Shown piece by piece: positions 43,494 to 54,700 of a stretch of DNA of 64,000 bases. Both the position numbers and the translations under genes were made by a program. The DNA is taken from contig JAOMRN010000001.1 in NCBI GenBank assembly GCA_028355015.1, positions 1 through 64,000 on the forward strand. The letters run 5' to 3'. Each line of letters starts with the position of its first letter. Positions within the stretch are counted from its first letter, which is position 1. The stretch comes from MGIIb-O2 sp002494975. Its GTDB lineage: Archaea; Thermoplasmatota; Poseidoniia; Poseidoniales; Thalassarchaeaceae. The notes beneath the pieces are model-generated. The model had not been told where the DNA came from and made no database searches. It saw only the letters and a list, made by a program, of their open reading frames with translations.

Positions 43494-43754
43494 ATGGTCG
43501 AGCGAGACATGAGTACTATTCGTGGTCTTCCCGTGATCATTCCAGATGGAAGAGTATTAGGAACAGTGCATGATACTGTACTTTCAGCAGAGTCCGAGGC
43601 ATGGTCTTGCACTCATTTATTCGTTTCAGATCCTCCTCCTAGTTTGGTTGAAGGACGAATTCATGTGGCCATACCTTGGAACTGGGTCCGTTCGATTGGT
43701 GATGTTGTAATTCTACGATGGTTTCCTCCAACTCCTATACCTAAAAAGCCATAA
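43494..43754 (+). CDS. PRC-barrel domain protein
   Basis: About 86 residues with the PRC-barrel order: RGLPVIIPDGRVLGTVHDTVL, then the second half HVAIPWNWVRSIGDVVIL. Archaeal single-domain PRC-barrel proteins are linked to RNA handling and to cell division (CdpB-type partners of FtsZ/SepF); which applies here is unknown. A TTG at 43473 and an ATG at 43509 are alternative starts. Confidence 0.7.
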   Translation: MVERDMSTIRGLPVIIPDGRVLGTVHDTVLSAESEAWSCTHLFVSDPPPSLVEGRIHVAIPWNWVRSIGDVVILRWFPPTPIPKKP

Positions 43755-43766
43755 TTTGTATGATGC

Positions 43767-46283
43767 ATGAGCGAACGTAACCACAATACGATTCAAAAGG
43801 GAAAAGTTCACGCTAAGGTAATGCGTAGAGTCACGTCAGCCATTTTGCTTGTCCTTCTTCTTTCTATTGCTAGCCCTCTGGCATCTGCTGATTCCAAGGG
43901 AATTATCGGTTGTACTAGTGCGGATATAGGCATGATGCCTGCAAGTTGGGAGATATCCGATCAGTCTTGTGTAACTATAGATTTCCTCGAAGTATTGGCT
44001 CCTGGTACGACATTTTCATTTGAAATTGATAGCGATTCAGAAATTGACATACTCCTTTTTACATCCAATGCTAGGACTACTTATCAAAATGAGCAAAATT
44101 ATCGAACAGATCTAATCTGGGAAGAAGATTCTGTCTTTGAATCATTCAGTGGCCAGGGATCTTGGCACTGGACAGTTCCAGATGAAGGCCAATCTACTCG
44201 TTGGTACATGGTGATAGATAATTTAGCCCATCCTCAAGATAGTGGTCAAGGTGCTCAAGGAGGTAGTACTGCCAATGTAATCATGGATGTTCAGCAGGTT
44301 GTAAGCCCTGATTTCTCAATTGCAGATACAATAGTCAGACTTGATAATGATGGATATGAAATCATAGCCGGTCCATTTACTTTAGATGAAGGAACTCAAG
44401 TATCTATTGATGTCACAACTATGGAAGGTGCTCCTGATATATTCTTGATGACAGAAGCACAGAAGAATTCGTATGAATCTGCAGCAGCGAATGGAACAGT
44501 AGCTGCCTCAAGAATCAATCAAGCAGATTTACTCTCGGTCACAAGTTCTGGAAGTACAGTTTGGTCTGCAATATCTCCATACACTGAAATTCCCCTTTAC
44601 ATGATTGTAGATAATCGCGCAGGGGCAGGAGGTGCAGGGACTACAGACGTTGCCACAACTGTCGTTTCTTCTTTGACACCAGTTGTCCAAGCAGTACTCT
44701 CAAACTCTGATTCTCTAACTTTAATTGATGTAGGAGAAATCATTACATTAAATGCAAGTGAAACACCAAATCTCTCAAACCAAATTGATAGTGTGAATTG
44801 GGATATTGATGGAGATGGATTCAATGATGTTAACGGATTCTCAACAGATGTTTCTTGGGACACTCCAACAAATTTCACACTCAAATTAACTGTTGTTTCT
44901 ACAGATTCACGTAGTTCAACAGTTTTCAAGGATATAGAAGTTAGAGATATTTCTAATCCTGTTGCCAATATTGATATCACATCAGATATAACTCGTGGTT
45001 ATGGAGAAAACATAGTACTTAGTGGGCAATTTTCAGATAATTATGGCGTCGCAACTGTTGAATGGTTAGTCGATGGTGTGGTTTCAGAAACATATTCAGG
45101 TACTGATTCATCAGCAACCTCATTTAGTCATATTTTTGACTCATCATATATTTCAGGAATGCATACTATAACTCTTCGAGTTACAGATAATTCAGGACTA
45201 ATAACAGATGATGTTGCAAATATCAATCTATACGATCCAACCCCCCCTAGTATAGATTCAACATTTATGTCAGAGTTACAAGTCGTAGTTAACCAAGCTT
45301 ACCCCTTTTCAGTTCCAGCAACTGATTCTGAATCAACCAATTTAATCTATACTTGGGATTTTGATAGAGACAAAGATTCTGATGGTGATGGTGTCACTTC
45401 TAATGACAATGAAGGTGTCGGCCCTCAAGTCAATCACGTATTTCCTAAAGCGGGAGTATTTTGGGTAGTCTGCACTATTGAGAATGATGAAGGCCTCACT
45501 ACAGAGGCAGAAATATTAGTTACTGTAGTGTCGCCAACTGGAAATTCAGAAGGTATTGATTGGTTATCAATCATTACAATAATAGTAGTTATAGCGGTAG
45601 TACTTGCAATACTCGGTTTTGTAACTTTTAGAATACTAGAGAATAGGAAAATAGCAGCAATATTAGCCGAACAGTCTGAAGAAGAAGTTACGAAAGATGT
45701 AGCACCTCCTTCTGTTGAAGAACAGAAAGCAATGTGGGGCAGCTCATCAAATCCAGTAAATCCTCTTTCACAACAGGGTATGCAAACGGACTTCGGTGGC
45801 TACTCTTCGGGGATGTCAGGACTTCCTACCCCTCCTCCTTCAGGTACACCAACGATTTCTTCATCAATTGAATTAGACCCAGATTTAGCGGAACTAATGG
45901 CTTCTTCTCCGCCTCCAACTTCCGCCCCAACGAACAGTCAAGCAAGTGAGTTACTTTCTGCTTTCTTGGAAGATGATGCAGTCGATATAGAAAATGTTGA
46001 ACATGTATTTGATGATATAGCGAATTCAGGAGAGATATGGACTCCTTCAGAAGATCCTCTTGCAGGTATTTCTCTTCCTGGTTCTGAAGTTGTCGAGGCA
46101 CCCGAACTTGAACCTGAACCTGAGCCAGAGCCAGAACCTGAACCTGTTACACGTAACAGAACAGTCCGGAGCGCTTGTTCTAACTGTGAGAAATTGTTCG
46201 AAGTAGATATGCCCGAGGGCGTGGATGTGGCCCGAACGACTTGCCCACATTGTGAATCAATTGAGACAATTCGTTTTGAGTGA
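43767..46283 (+). CDS. Membrane-anchored PKD-like surface protein with cytoplasmic zinc ribbon
   Basis: An 838-residue protein with a signal peptide (about 22-42), beta-rich repeats and PKD-like domains (segments with VNWDIDGDGFND and IYTWDFDRDKDSDGDG). A transmembrane segment is near 607-628. The cytoplasmic tail is Pro/Ser-rich, has an acidic EPEP run, and ends in a zinc ribbon (CSNC and CPHC). The outer part probably binds polymer or surface; the inner ribbon could bind nucleic acid or protein. It is followed by a DoxX-like gene overlapping by 4 nt. Confidence 0.75.
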   Translation: MSERNHNTIQKGKVHAKVMRRVTSAILLVLLLSIASPLASADSKGIIGCTSADIGMMPASWEISDQSCVTIDFLEVLAPGTTFSFEIDSDSEIDILLFTSNARTTYQNEQNYRTDLIWEEDSVFESFSGQGSWHWTVPDEGQSTRWYMVIDNLAHPQDSGQGAQGGSTANVIMDVQQVVSPDFSIADTIVRLDNDGYEIIAGPFTLDEGTQVSIDVTTMEGAPDIFLMTEAQKNSYESAAANGTVAASRINQADLLSVTSSGSTVWSAISPYTEIPLYMIVDNRAGAGGAGTTDVATTVVSSLTPVVQAVLSNSDSLTLIDVGEIITLNASETPNLSNQIDSVNWDIDGDGFNDVNGFSTDVSWDTPTNFTLKLTVVSTDSRSSTVFKDIEVRDISNPVANIDITSDITRGYGENIVLSGQFSDNYGVATVEWLVDGVVSETYSGTDSSATSFSHIFDSSYISGMHTITLRVTDNSGLITDDVANINLYDPTPPSIDSTFMSELQVVVNQAYPFSVPATDSESTNLIYTWDFDRDKDSDGDGVTSNDNEGVGPQVNHVFPKAGVFWVVCTIENDEGLTTEAEILVTVVSPTGNSEGIDWLSIITIIVVIAVVLAILGFVTFRILENRKIAAILAEQSEEEVTKDVAPPSVEEQKAMWGSSSNPVNPLSQQGMQTDFGGYSSGMSGLPTPPPSGTPTISSSIELDPDLAELMASSPPPTSAPTNSQASELLSAFLEDDAVDIENVEHVFDDIANSGEIWTPSEDPLAGISLPGSEVVEAPELEPEPEPEPEPEPVTRNRTVRSACSNCEKLFEVDMPEGVDVARTTCPHCESIETIRFE

Positions 46284-46687
46284 TTATTATGATTAAGGTT
46301 TTATTGACAATATTGTCATTAATTCTTGGTCTACCATTAATTTGGATTGGAATTTTACATTTTCAAGACCCAGCATGGTTCGAACCAATAGTTCCTGATT
46401 TAATTGGCTATCCTACATTTTGGGTATACGCTAGTGGAGTATTTGAGATAGTATTAGGAATCGGTTTGATTATTCCTAAAACTCGTGAAATTTCTGGTTA
46501 TGGTATTGCTTTAATGTTGGTTGTTTTGTACGCAGCAAATTTCAATATGTGGGTAAATGATATTGCGATAGGAGGTTCAAAGTTTGGAACTAATTGGCAC
46601 ATATTTAGGGCAACAGTACAGATTTTATTAATCTCGGTTTGTATATGGATTGGAAGGAAATCATCTAAACAATATAATTTAGGTTAG
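46280..46687 (+). CDS. DoxX-like membrane protein
   Basis: A 135-residue protein with four membrane segments in the DoxX pattern: a first span ending WIGILHFQDP, VYASGVFEIVLGIGLIIPKT, a third with AANFNMWVND, and a last span. DoxX-like proteins are small quinone-linked membrane proteins of varied function. Its ATG overlaps the stop of the PKD-like gene. Confidence 0.7.
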   Translation: MIIMIKVLLTILSLILGLPLIWIGILHFQDPAWFEPIVPDLIGYPTFWVYASGVFEIVLGIGLIIPKTREISGYGIALMLVVLYAANFNMWVNDIAIGGSKFGTNWHIFRATVQILLISVCIWIGRKSSKQYNLG

Positions 46688-46757
46688 TTTCCTCCATCTT
46701 TCAGAAATGAGAAAAAATTGATTTTATGTTGTATCAGGTAGGGGAATAACCTTTACC

Positions 46758-49700
46758 ATGTATCTTAGAGGTATGTTCATGCAAGGAGGTGCTGTACGCA
46801 TTATTCGCAGGTCCCCGGGCATCAATCATTCCCAGACAATACTCCTTGTCTTGATATTCTTACTTCCAATGTTTTCACCAATAACTTCAGTTACTGCTGA
46901 GACTAGAATTAGTGCGGATGACTTTGAGATTCTTGACGATTTAACTTCGGTTCTTTCTGAAAGAGAAAGCGTAATTTCATCAGAATTAGTTAAGAACATG
47001 GCAAATCCTTCGCTTGAAGGAGTAGCTAACTCAGTTGCAGACACAACAAGTAATGACCCTATTTTTGGAATTGAAGATATTTTTTCTGATGCCTCTATAG
47101 TTGATACTACTCCTCCTGAAGTTGCCCACCCTGGTCCATATGAACTTCTAGTTAACCCAGAAAAATCACCTCCTGGTGCCGTAGATACAGTTTGGCAAAC
47201 AATTTTTAATTTGACAGATTATTTAATCTGGACCAAATACATGGATTTAGATGGCAATGAAGTTGAAAAATTTGAAGTCGTAACATTCACTACAAGTTTA
47301 TTTTCATTACTCGACCCAGAGACTAATTCCTTCCTACATGCTATCGATATAGATGATGATGGAGATAATGATATTCAGGTCGGCTTAGAAATTTCCTTTG
47401 ATTTAGGAGATGATTTCGGCATAGAAGGGGATACTCTTTGGATTAAGCCAACAATTTCTTTTACGGTTCTAGTTTTAGAAGATAGTCGTGATGATCCTGA
47501 TTGGAACGAATTAGATACCTTACAAGTATCTTTACTGAAGGCTTTTGCATATTCTGAAGGAATACTCACTGGTGGAGAAAGTTATGTATGGGTTATTGAT
47601 TCAAAGTTCACTACCCCCCCAAATGATTTTTCTATCAATATAGGTTTAGAACGTATCTTTTTTGATATATCTGATGCAGGTTCAAGCTTAGTCACAAGTT
47701 TACTATCTTTCATTGGTTTAGGAATAGCAATTCCAGGTGCCGATGAGTCAAATATTGTTTTCCTTGGTCTTTCTGCCCCATATGCTATTTCAATAAATAA
47801 TAATGGGCAAACGTATTGCCCTGATCGTTATTCTCAAATTGAGTTGTCCACCCTCCCCTCCAATGAAATTTCTTGTGGAGTTGTAGCTGGATTTGGGTAT
47901 GTTCACTTCTCGCCTGCAAATACTGACGGAGACAGAGAAGTCTGGGAAGTTGCTTACATAGAAGCAACAGTGCATCCTAATGGTGTATCTACTCGACTTC
48001 CATCTGAAGTTAATTTAGTGATTAGAACGGATACAACATTAGCTGAAGACCCTGGTGTCGTTGGAGAAAATGCACTTGATACAATAGAATACTATGCAGA
48101 TCGTAGAGCCGACCTTCATGTTCATTTCCATGAAAATAAAGCAGGTGAACCCGTGGAAAACTCTGGCGACATGAGAGGAAATTCAACAGACAGTATTGGG
48201 TGGCTCAGAGGTATGCCAGCAGGCAGTTTATCAGCAGATGAAATTGATAGAGTATTTACTATGCTAGGCTCTAAATCATCACCAGAACTACCTGGTGGTC
48301 AGCCAGAAAAATTAGGTATGATAATTGCAATAAAGAACTTCTCTAGAGATACAACACAGAATGTTGATGATCCAACTTTACCTGTAAATCCTGCATATCC
48401 TCCAAAGACCCTCGTCCTTATTCGCTCTGTAGAGAGTATCCAATCTATAGAATATGATTCATGGCATAAACGTGGAGACATAATCACTGATCATAGTAAA
48501 ATACACTTAGAATTGAAGAATATTCCAACCTCGATAGCATTGTATGGTTCATTTGAACTGGGCAGTTCATCTGCAACTGATACAAGCCTTGATAGTGGAG
48601 ATAATCTTGACTTTTTGTCCAAAATTTTAGATTCAGTGATACTAAATCTAGTTAATTTGTTTTTAGATATTGGCGATATAATTAATTCAGTTCCAAGTGA
48701 AGTAGTCTCCGTTCTTACAGGAGATACGGGTAGTGGTGGGCTTAATTCATTTGCAGGGCGAGATGTAAATTTACTGATGACTGATAATTTACTTGCCGAT
48801 AGAGTAAATATGCACATTGATGAACTTGCTGTGCAAATAGGTTCCAGCCCTCATCCAGTAACTCTCGATAATCATGTAATAATCTCTAAAGATCGAGGTC
48901 TAGATCAGGTAATGGGAGAATTTGGAGCACGAGATCCACTAGTTCCAGTAGCATCCAGTGTTAGGTTTAGTGGTCTTTCACAATTTACATTTAGTGATGA
49001 TGAAGTATTAGGAACTCAATCAATTGGCCTAATTACAGATTCTAGTGAACCTTTCAGATTTTCTTTTATTGAACATGATAGTAATTCTATCGATAATCTT
49101 TCTTTCCAGAGCCTGCATTTATCAGATATTCCTAATAATATATCTGTTTTAATAGATGAAAGTTCTCTAAGTTATGTTGCTAATGAGGGTATTGAATTGA
49201 TGACCTATGTAGGTCTTGATGGCAATCAGAAGCAGGGCGCAAATATCCATGACATGCCTGCAGAGTTTATTTTTGAGTTTGGCGAACAAACAAGTTTTAT
49301 TGCTGAAACGCCAATATCTACAGTGGAAGTTCAGATTACCAATGCATCCGAACCAATAACAATGACCGGCGACCATTTCTTATTCCATCATGATTCAATA
49401 AATGAAACATCCACGATATCAACACGCCTTACCGGAATTAAAGAATTAGGATGGATATCCCCAATTGAAGAAGGTGCGTTAGGATCTTCTGGAAGAGGTA
49501 CTGCTTTCTTGAAATCTGCAGGTGATAGACCTATGAGTATCAACATAGACAATGCTCCAACTGCTGATTCATCAGGCCTATCTGCATTAGCTTTGATAGA
49601 TCCTCTCCCATCTCACCTTTCAGTTGAAATACCAACAGGTAATGATGGTGGTTCTGAATTAGTACTTCCTGAATTTAATTCTACCAAGGGACTATCCGGC

Positions 49701-51176
49701 GCGGCCTTTTTCATTGGTGGATTTTCTGACTTCGGCCGTTCAATAAATTCTGTTCTTGCAGGGTTTACTAGTGATATCTCAACAGGTACAGAAGAAGTCG
49801 ATGATTCGTTTTCATATGCTTTACAATTAGAATCAGATACTTCTTTTGATTTGATTGTAGAAGCAACCTATGGGGATCCGGTTACTAACGAACCTCCTTG
49901 GGTACATGGAATCTCTTTCCAGTCATCTCCTAACGGATTATCCGAAGGATTCCATATCAAAACTTGGTTACCTGGATTACCTCCATTAATTGATTTATCA
50001 ATTTCTCGAAATACTCTCGTTAATGGTGAGGATTGGTATATTCAAGCCTCATTAGATAGTTGGGAACCTGGGCGTGAAGAATTTATGATTCATGCTTATG
50101 GTGTAAATGGTCAAGATATGTTGTTGACTATGCAAGGGCTTGAGCCAGGCAAACCAACGAATCTATTCCTTGATGCTGTTTTCGAGATTAGAGATTCAGG
50201 GGGTATAACACAGGTTTCAACAGGAACTCAATTCGTGTTATCTGAGAGGCTTGATTGGATTCATATGATGTTGATTAATCGAGAATCACAGAGCAGGACT
50301 GAGATGTTGATTAATGAGATTCCTAAATCTATTGCCTTACAGGCAAGCCTCGGTACAGCGATTTCTATAGATATGAGTGTCCCAGAAGAACAGAGAATAG
50401 AAGGTTTTGCAGTAGGCTCATTAATGTTACAACAAATGCAATGGATGGATGGTTTCTGGTGGCCCGCCACGGTATTTTTGAAAGATATACCTGGATATAT
50501 TAATCTTACAACTGCTCCAGAAATGAATTTTGATATAACTAAAAATCTTGCATTCCAAGGTTTACCTAACCTTGACTTTACATCATCAGATGATGGAATG
50601 TCGCTATATATTGAGGCATTTGGCAGAGCTATAAATTCTCGAGGAGATATTATTTTATTAGCTGAAGGTATGACTGACAAATTGATAATTAAGCCAACCA
50701 ATGACTTTGGTTTAGAAATCCGTTCAGGAGGTAGTGGTGTTGAGAGAATTTATGTTAGAATGAATGATGTTCCTACGGGTTCCAGCCAAGTCGGAACACC
50801 GCCGGTTTTCCTTGAAGAGATGGAGGCAATGGGGGAAAATCTTCGAAGTGCAACATTGCACATTCGGGAATTAGTAGGGCCATACAGCGTTATCGAAGTT
50901 GATGATGTAGATGGTGGAAAAATCATTGTATCTGCTAGAGTTACAACAGAATTTTCAGGACACGATATACAAATTCGTGGTGTACTAATTGACGCACAAA
51001 CTACAGGAGGTGTTCCTACTGGAACCACACTTGGTGTAAACGGTCTTTCTTCAGATCTTTCAATTCTTAATTTGGTACCAGGTTTGAGTGGTTCAACACA
51101 CCATTTACTTGTTCCTGAGCCATTTACATCTGCGATACTCACAGTAATTGCAACACTAACTGAAGGAGGTAGTTGA
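46758..51176 (+). CDS. Giant secreted protein (1472 residues)
   Basis: A 1472-residue protein with an N-terminal signal peptide (about 28-48) and a body that is almost wholly beta-strand-rich with many Ser/Thr/Asn/Asp residues and no recognised enzyme motif. It has no C-terminal membrane span, but the next gene (1 nt after its stop) encodes a small protein with one span, which could anchor it. Repeated VEIP/SISI-like strands suggest a beta-helix or adhesin type, but I cannot name a family. It might be a polymer-binding or cell-surface structural protein. Confidence 0.65.
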   Translation: MYLRGMFMQGGAVRIIRRSPGINHSQTILLVLIFLLPMFSPITSVTAETRISADDFEILDDLTSVLSERESVISSELVKNMANPSLEGVANSVADTTSNDPIFGIEDIFSDASIVDTTPPEVAHPGPYELLVNPEKSPPGAVDTVWQTIFNLTDYLIWTKYMDLDGNEVEKFEVVTFTTSLFSLLDPETNSFLHAIDIDDDGDNDIQVGLEISFDLGDDFGIEGDTLWIKPTISFTVLVLEDSRDDPDWNELDTLQVSLLKAFAYSEGILTGGESYVWVIDSKFTTPPNDFSINIGLERIFFDISDAGSSLVTSLLSFIGLGIAIPGADESNIVFLGLSAPYAISINNNGQTYCPDRYSQIELSTLPSNEISCGVVAGFGYVHFSPANTDGDREVWEVAYIEATVHPNGVSTRLPSEVNLVIRTDTTLAEDPGVVGENALDTIEYYADRRADLHVHFHENKAGEPVENSGDMRGNSTDSIGWLRGMPAGSLSADEIDRVFTMLGSKSSPELPGGQPEKLGMIIAIKNFSRDTTQNVDDPTLPVNPAYPPKTLVLIRSVESIQSIEYDSWHKRGDIITDHSKIHLELKNIPTSIALYGSFELGSSSATDTSLDSGDNLDFLSKILDSVILNLVNLFLDIGDIINSVPSEVVSVLTGDTGSGGLNSFAGRDVNLLMTDNLLADRVNMHIDELAVQIGSSPHPVTLDNHVIISKDRGLDQVMGEFGARDPLVPVASSVRFSGLSQFTFSDDEVLGTQSIGLITDSSEPFRFSFIEHDSNSIDNLSFQSLHLSDIPNNISVLIDESSLSYVANEGIELMTYVGLDGNQKQGANIHDMPAEFIFEFGEQTSFIAETPISTVEVQITNASEPITMTGDHFLFHHDSINETSTISTRLTGIKELGWISPIEEGALGSSGRGTAFLKSAGDRPMSINIDNAPTADSSGLSALALIDPLPSHLSVEIPTGNDGGSELVLPEFNSTKGLSGAAFFIGGFSDFGRSINSVLAGFTSDISTGTEEVDDSFSYALQLESDTSFDLIVEATYGDPVTNEPPWVHGISFQSSPNGLSEGFHIKTWLPGLPPLIDLSISRNTLVNGEDWYIQASLDSWEPGREEFMIHAYGVNGQDMLLTMQGLEPGKPTNLFLDAVFEIRDSGGITQVSTGTQFVLSERLDWIHMMLINRESQSRTEMLINEIPKSIALQASLGTAISIDMSVPEEQRIEGFAVGSLMLQQMQWMDGFWWPATVFLKDIPGYINLTTAPEMNFDITKNLAFQGLPNLDFTSSDDGMSLYIEAFGRAINSRGDIILLAEGMTDKLIIKPTNDFGLEIRSGGSGVERIYVRMNDVPTGSSQVGTPPVFLEEMEAMGENLRSATLHIRELVGPYSVIEVDDVDGGKIIVSARVTTEFSGHDIQIRGVLIDAQTTGGVPTGTTLGVNGLSSDLSILNLVPGLSGSTHHLLVPEPFTSAILTVIATLTEGGS

Positions 51177-51737
51177 ATGGGATTACTTGAGAAATCTCGG
51201 AATCAAGAAGTAGAGGAAACTCTTGATGAAGAGCTTGCACATGAGGTGTTAGTTCGAATAGAAGATTCAGTGAGTCGTATATCTCCTTTGAGAGTTATTC
51301 TAGTTTCATTTGTGGCTTTAATGCTATTTTCTGCAACTTTTGTAGCTTTAACTTGGATAGTTCCATATGAAAAAGTAACAATTGATGTTGTTTATATCCA
51401 GAGTAGTTCTGGTCACGTGATATTAACTCAAATTGATAATGATGGAAGTAGAGATATCAGTGACTTAACCCTAATTATTCGATTTATAGATTCAGATAAT
51501 ATTGAGATAGATAGAACTTCGTTCAATAAATCTTCTTTACCTGCACATAGTTCTGTTTCTGGTGATGCCTTAGAACTAATAATAATCGGCGAATCAGTTT
51601 GGGAAAACTATACGATAGATATTGAGTTACAATATACTGATCATAATAAAGAGGATTCTAAAATAGAATTACAATACTTAGTTGGTGAATGGAAGATGGA
51701 ACAATTCAGCCATGGTACTGGTATAGACTTCTTTTAG
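51177..51737 (+). CDS. Single-span membrane protein, possible partner of the giant secreted protein
   Basis: A 186-residue protein with a cytoplasmic N-terminus rich in Glu and one transmembrane span (about 40-61, LRVILVSFVALMLFSATFVA) followed by an Ig/NEW3-like beta domain outside. It starts directly after the stop of the 1472-residue gene, so coexpression is nearly certain. It may be the membrane anchor or assembly factor for that protein. The family is not recognised. Confidence 0.6.
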   Translation: MGLLEKSRNQEVEETLDEELAHEVLVRIEDSVSRISPLRVILVSFVALMLFSATFVALTWIVPYEKVTIDVVYIQSSSGHVILTQIDNDGSRDISDLTLIIRFIDSDNIEIDRTSFNKSSLPAHSSVSGDALELIIIGESVWENYTIDIELQYTDHNKEDSKIELQYLVGEWKMEQFSHGTGIDFF

Positions 51738-51791
51738 AGTGCATCTATTTTGTCCTTAACGTATGAACCCCTAAGGGTTCAACTCACCCAT

Positions 51792-54700
51792 ATGCTCAAA
51801 ACTGTCTTCAGAAGGCGCAACCTTATGTCCAAGCGAACAGTATGTCTAATTTTGGGCGTTCTTCTTCTTTCTTACATACCTCTTAATGACGGTACTCATG
51901 AATCATCTGATTCATTTATAGAAAAATTGGATGAATCAATCCAAAGAATAGAGATATCCCCTGACCCAAATAGTATCTCAGATTTAGGCGCACCAAGAAT
52001 ATCTAATAGTTCCGAGATATTACGTTCCGAGAGTGCTGATTCTACTATCGGTGTTTACACTCATTCAGGGCTAATTCCTAGTATTTATCTTTCTCAGGAC
52101 ATATCATTCTCCCGAATAGATCTTGCTATTGTAATAATTGATGGAGACACAGGACTATGGGATGCTAGGATGGAAATAATGGAAATCTCAGGGATTGAAA
52201 TCCGTTCTACAATTCCGCCATCAGGATATTTAGTTCAAGGTAATTCTGAGCAGTTGAAAAATCTACAATCGCTCACTTCAGTGGAATCAGTACATGAGGT
52301 GCCAGCAGGGCTTCTAATTCACCCAGCACTTCAAGATGCTCCTGATGATGAAATTTTAGTTGTTGAAATAGTCGGCTGGAAGAATTCAGAACTAGTACGT
52401 CAAACTTCGTCTCTAGATGATAATTTACAAGATGTTGCTAATTCATGGCTGTCCGATTCGTGGTCTCCAGATACGGGAATTATATGGGGTGAAATTCAAA
52501 CAAATGATATTTCAGAGATAATAAAACATCCTTCTGTTTCTTACATTGCGCCAGTACCGATTCTTAAGTTAATGAATAATGAAGCAAGAAATCATATGGG
52601 CATAGATACAGTTGAAGATTTCTTCATTACTGGATTAAACGGTTCTGGGCAAAAAATTGCAGTAGGTGATTCGGGATTAGATGATGACCATGGCGATTTT
52701 AATGGCCGAATTTCAGGTCTTGATTCAGTTACACCCGGTGACTCTTCTACTGCCGATCCTTCTGATGGCCACGGCACTCACGTCGCCTGTACAGTACTCG
52801 GCGATGGAATGAGAAGTGGTGGGACATACCAGGGAATAGCCCCTGAAGCAAATCTTTACTTCCAAGCTATGGAAGATGATGACTCAGGTGCTCTGTATTC
52901 TATTGGAATTAATAGTATGCTTAATGAAGCATATAATGCAGGTGCTCGTTTGCATACCAATAGTTGGGGGTCACCAACTGGAGGAGAATATACAACCTCG
53001 TCTGAAGATGCTGACGATAGAGTCTCAACATGGGATCAATATTGGCAATATCAAGGAATGACTGTATTATTTGCCGCTGGTAATGAGAGGAATGATGGGA
53101 TTTCATCTCCAGGGACTGCTAAGAATGTCATAACAGTAGGTGGTCATGTCAACAGATACAATGGCGCTCCAGATGATATGTATTACTGGAGTAGTCGTGG
53201 ACCAACTGATGATGGTAGGATAAAACCTGATCTAGTAGGGCCAGGAGATTATGTTCGTTCTTGTAAATCTCAAGAAGCAAGCAGTGCATCAGGTTCTTGG
53301 AGTAATAATTGGTACCTAGAATATAGTGGAACTTCAATGGCAACTCCTGCGACAGCCGGGGCTGCAGTTTTAGTTCGCGAATATCTGATGGAAATTGCAT
53401 CTAGGCCCGCACCTCAAGCAGCCCTAATCAAGGCATTATTGATATTAGGGGCTGAAGATATGGGTGTTCGCGATATACCAAACAATAACGAAGGTTGGGG
53501 GCGTGTTAATCTCGTTAATTCCCTAATCCCAGAAAGTGATGTAGGTATATTTGTAGACGATAGGTCTAGATTATCGTCTGGCCAAATTAGTGATTATTCA
53601 TTTGACATTACAAGGGGTGGCGAAGAACTCAAAGTAGTTCTGGCTTGGTCGGATTATCCAGGTTCATCATCATCGTCAACCCAATTAAGAAATGACTTAG
53701 ATTTAGAAATTACTAATCCAAATGGTCTGCTATTCAAAGGTAATGTTTTCACTAATGGTGAATCAGTAGCAAATGGTCAGAAAGACTCGAAAAATAATGT
53801 TGAAGTCGTACTTGTTGACAATGCTGCAGTCGGTACCTGGACTGTTAGAGTTAGAGATTCATCTCATGGAGGTAGTAATTTCTACCAACCTTATTCTCTT
53901 GCGGTTAGAGGCGTAAATGTCAATGATTTAGACCCAGATCCAACATTTGTATCCGATTCTTTTGAATTGTCAGTACCAATTCCTCAAGTTGATGAAGAGG
54001 TAGAATTTTCAATTTCTTTGATTAATCAGGGTGCAGGAAGCATACCTGAGTTATCTGTATTAGCAGCAGTTAATAGTGCCACAATTAGTACAAAAACCCT
54101 CAGCCTTTCTCCTGGAGAATCTGCTGAACTGACATGGCAATGGACCCCCGGTGTAGAGGGTGAGAACACTGTATCTTTCTACATAGATCCTAACGATTTA
54201 GTTGACGAGGTGTCTGAGTCTAATAATCAATATAATCAGATTGTTATAGTTAGCGTCCCAGGAGTCAGAGTTACTAGCCAAGCTCCAATGCAATTAATTG
54301 AGGGGACTTCAGATAGTTCTACCACTTGGTCTCTTGATTTGACAAATACAGCATTATTTGAAACAAATGCAACAATTGAGGTATCTGAACCTATTAGAAT
54401 GCAAGATGGAGTTGAATTTGATTGGTTTTCATCATTTTCTAATAATACGTTTAATTTAATGCCTGCAGAATCGACTACTGTAAGCCTATCAGTGGTGCAT
54501 CCAGCACCTCCAGAACCAGGGCTTTACAGAATGTTAGTTACAGGAACAGATGTTGAAAATCAAATTGAATCAGAATTTGAGATATATCTCGAGGTACCAC
54601 TATTGTCCGATGCTAATGTTCTAATCCCCACTAGTCAAATTAGAGTAAACCCTCTTGTTTCAACGCCACTACAAATTCAAATTCAGAATGACGGAAACGG

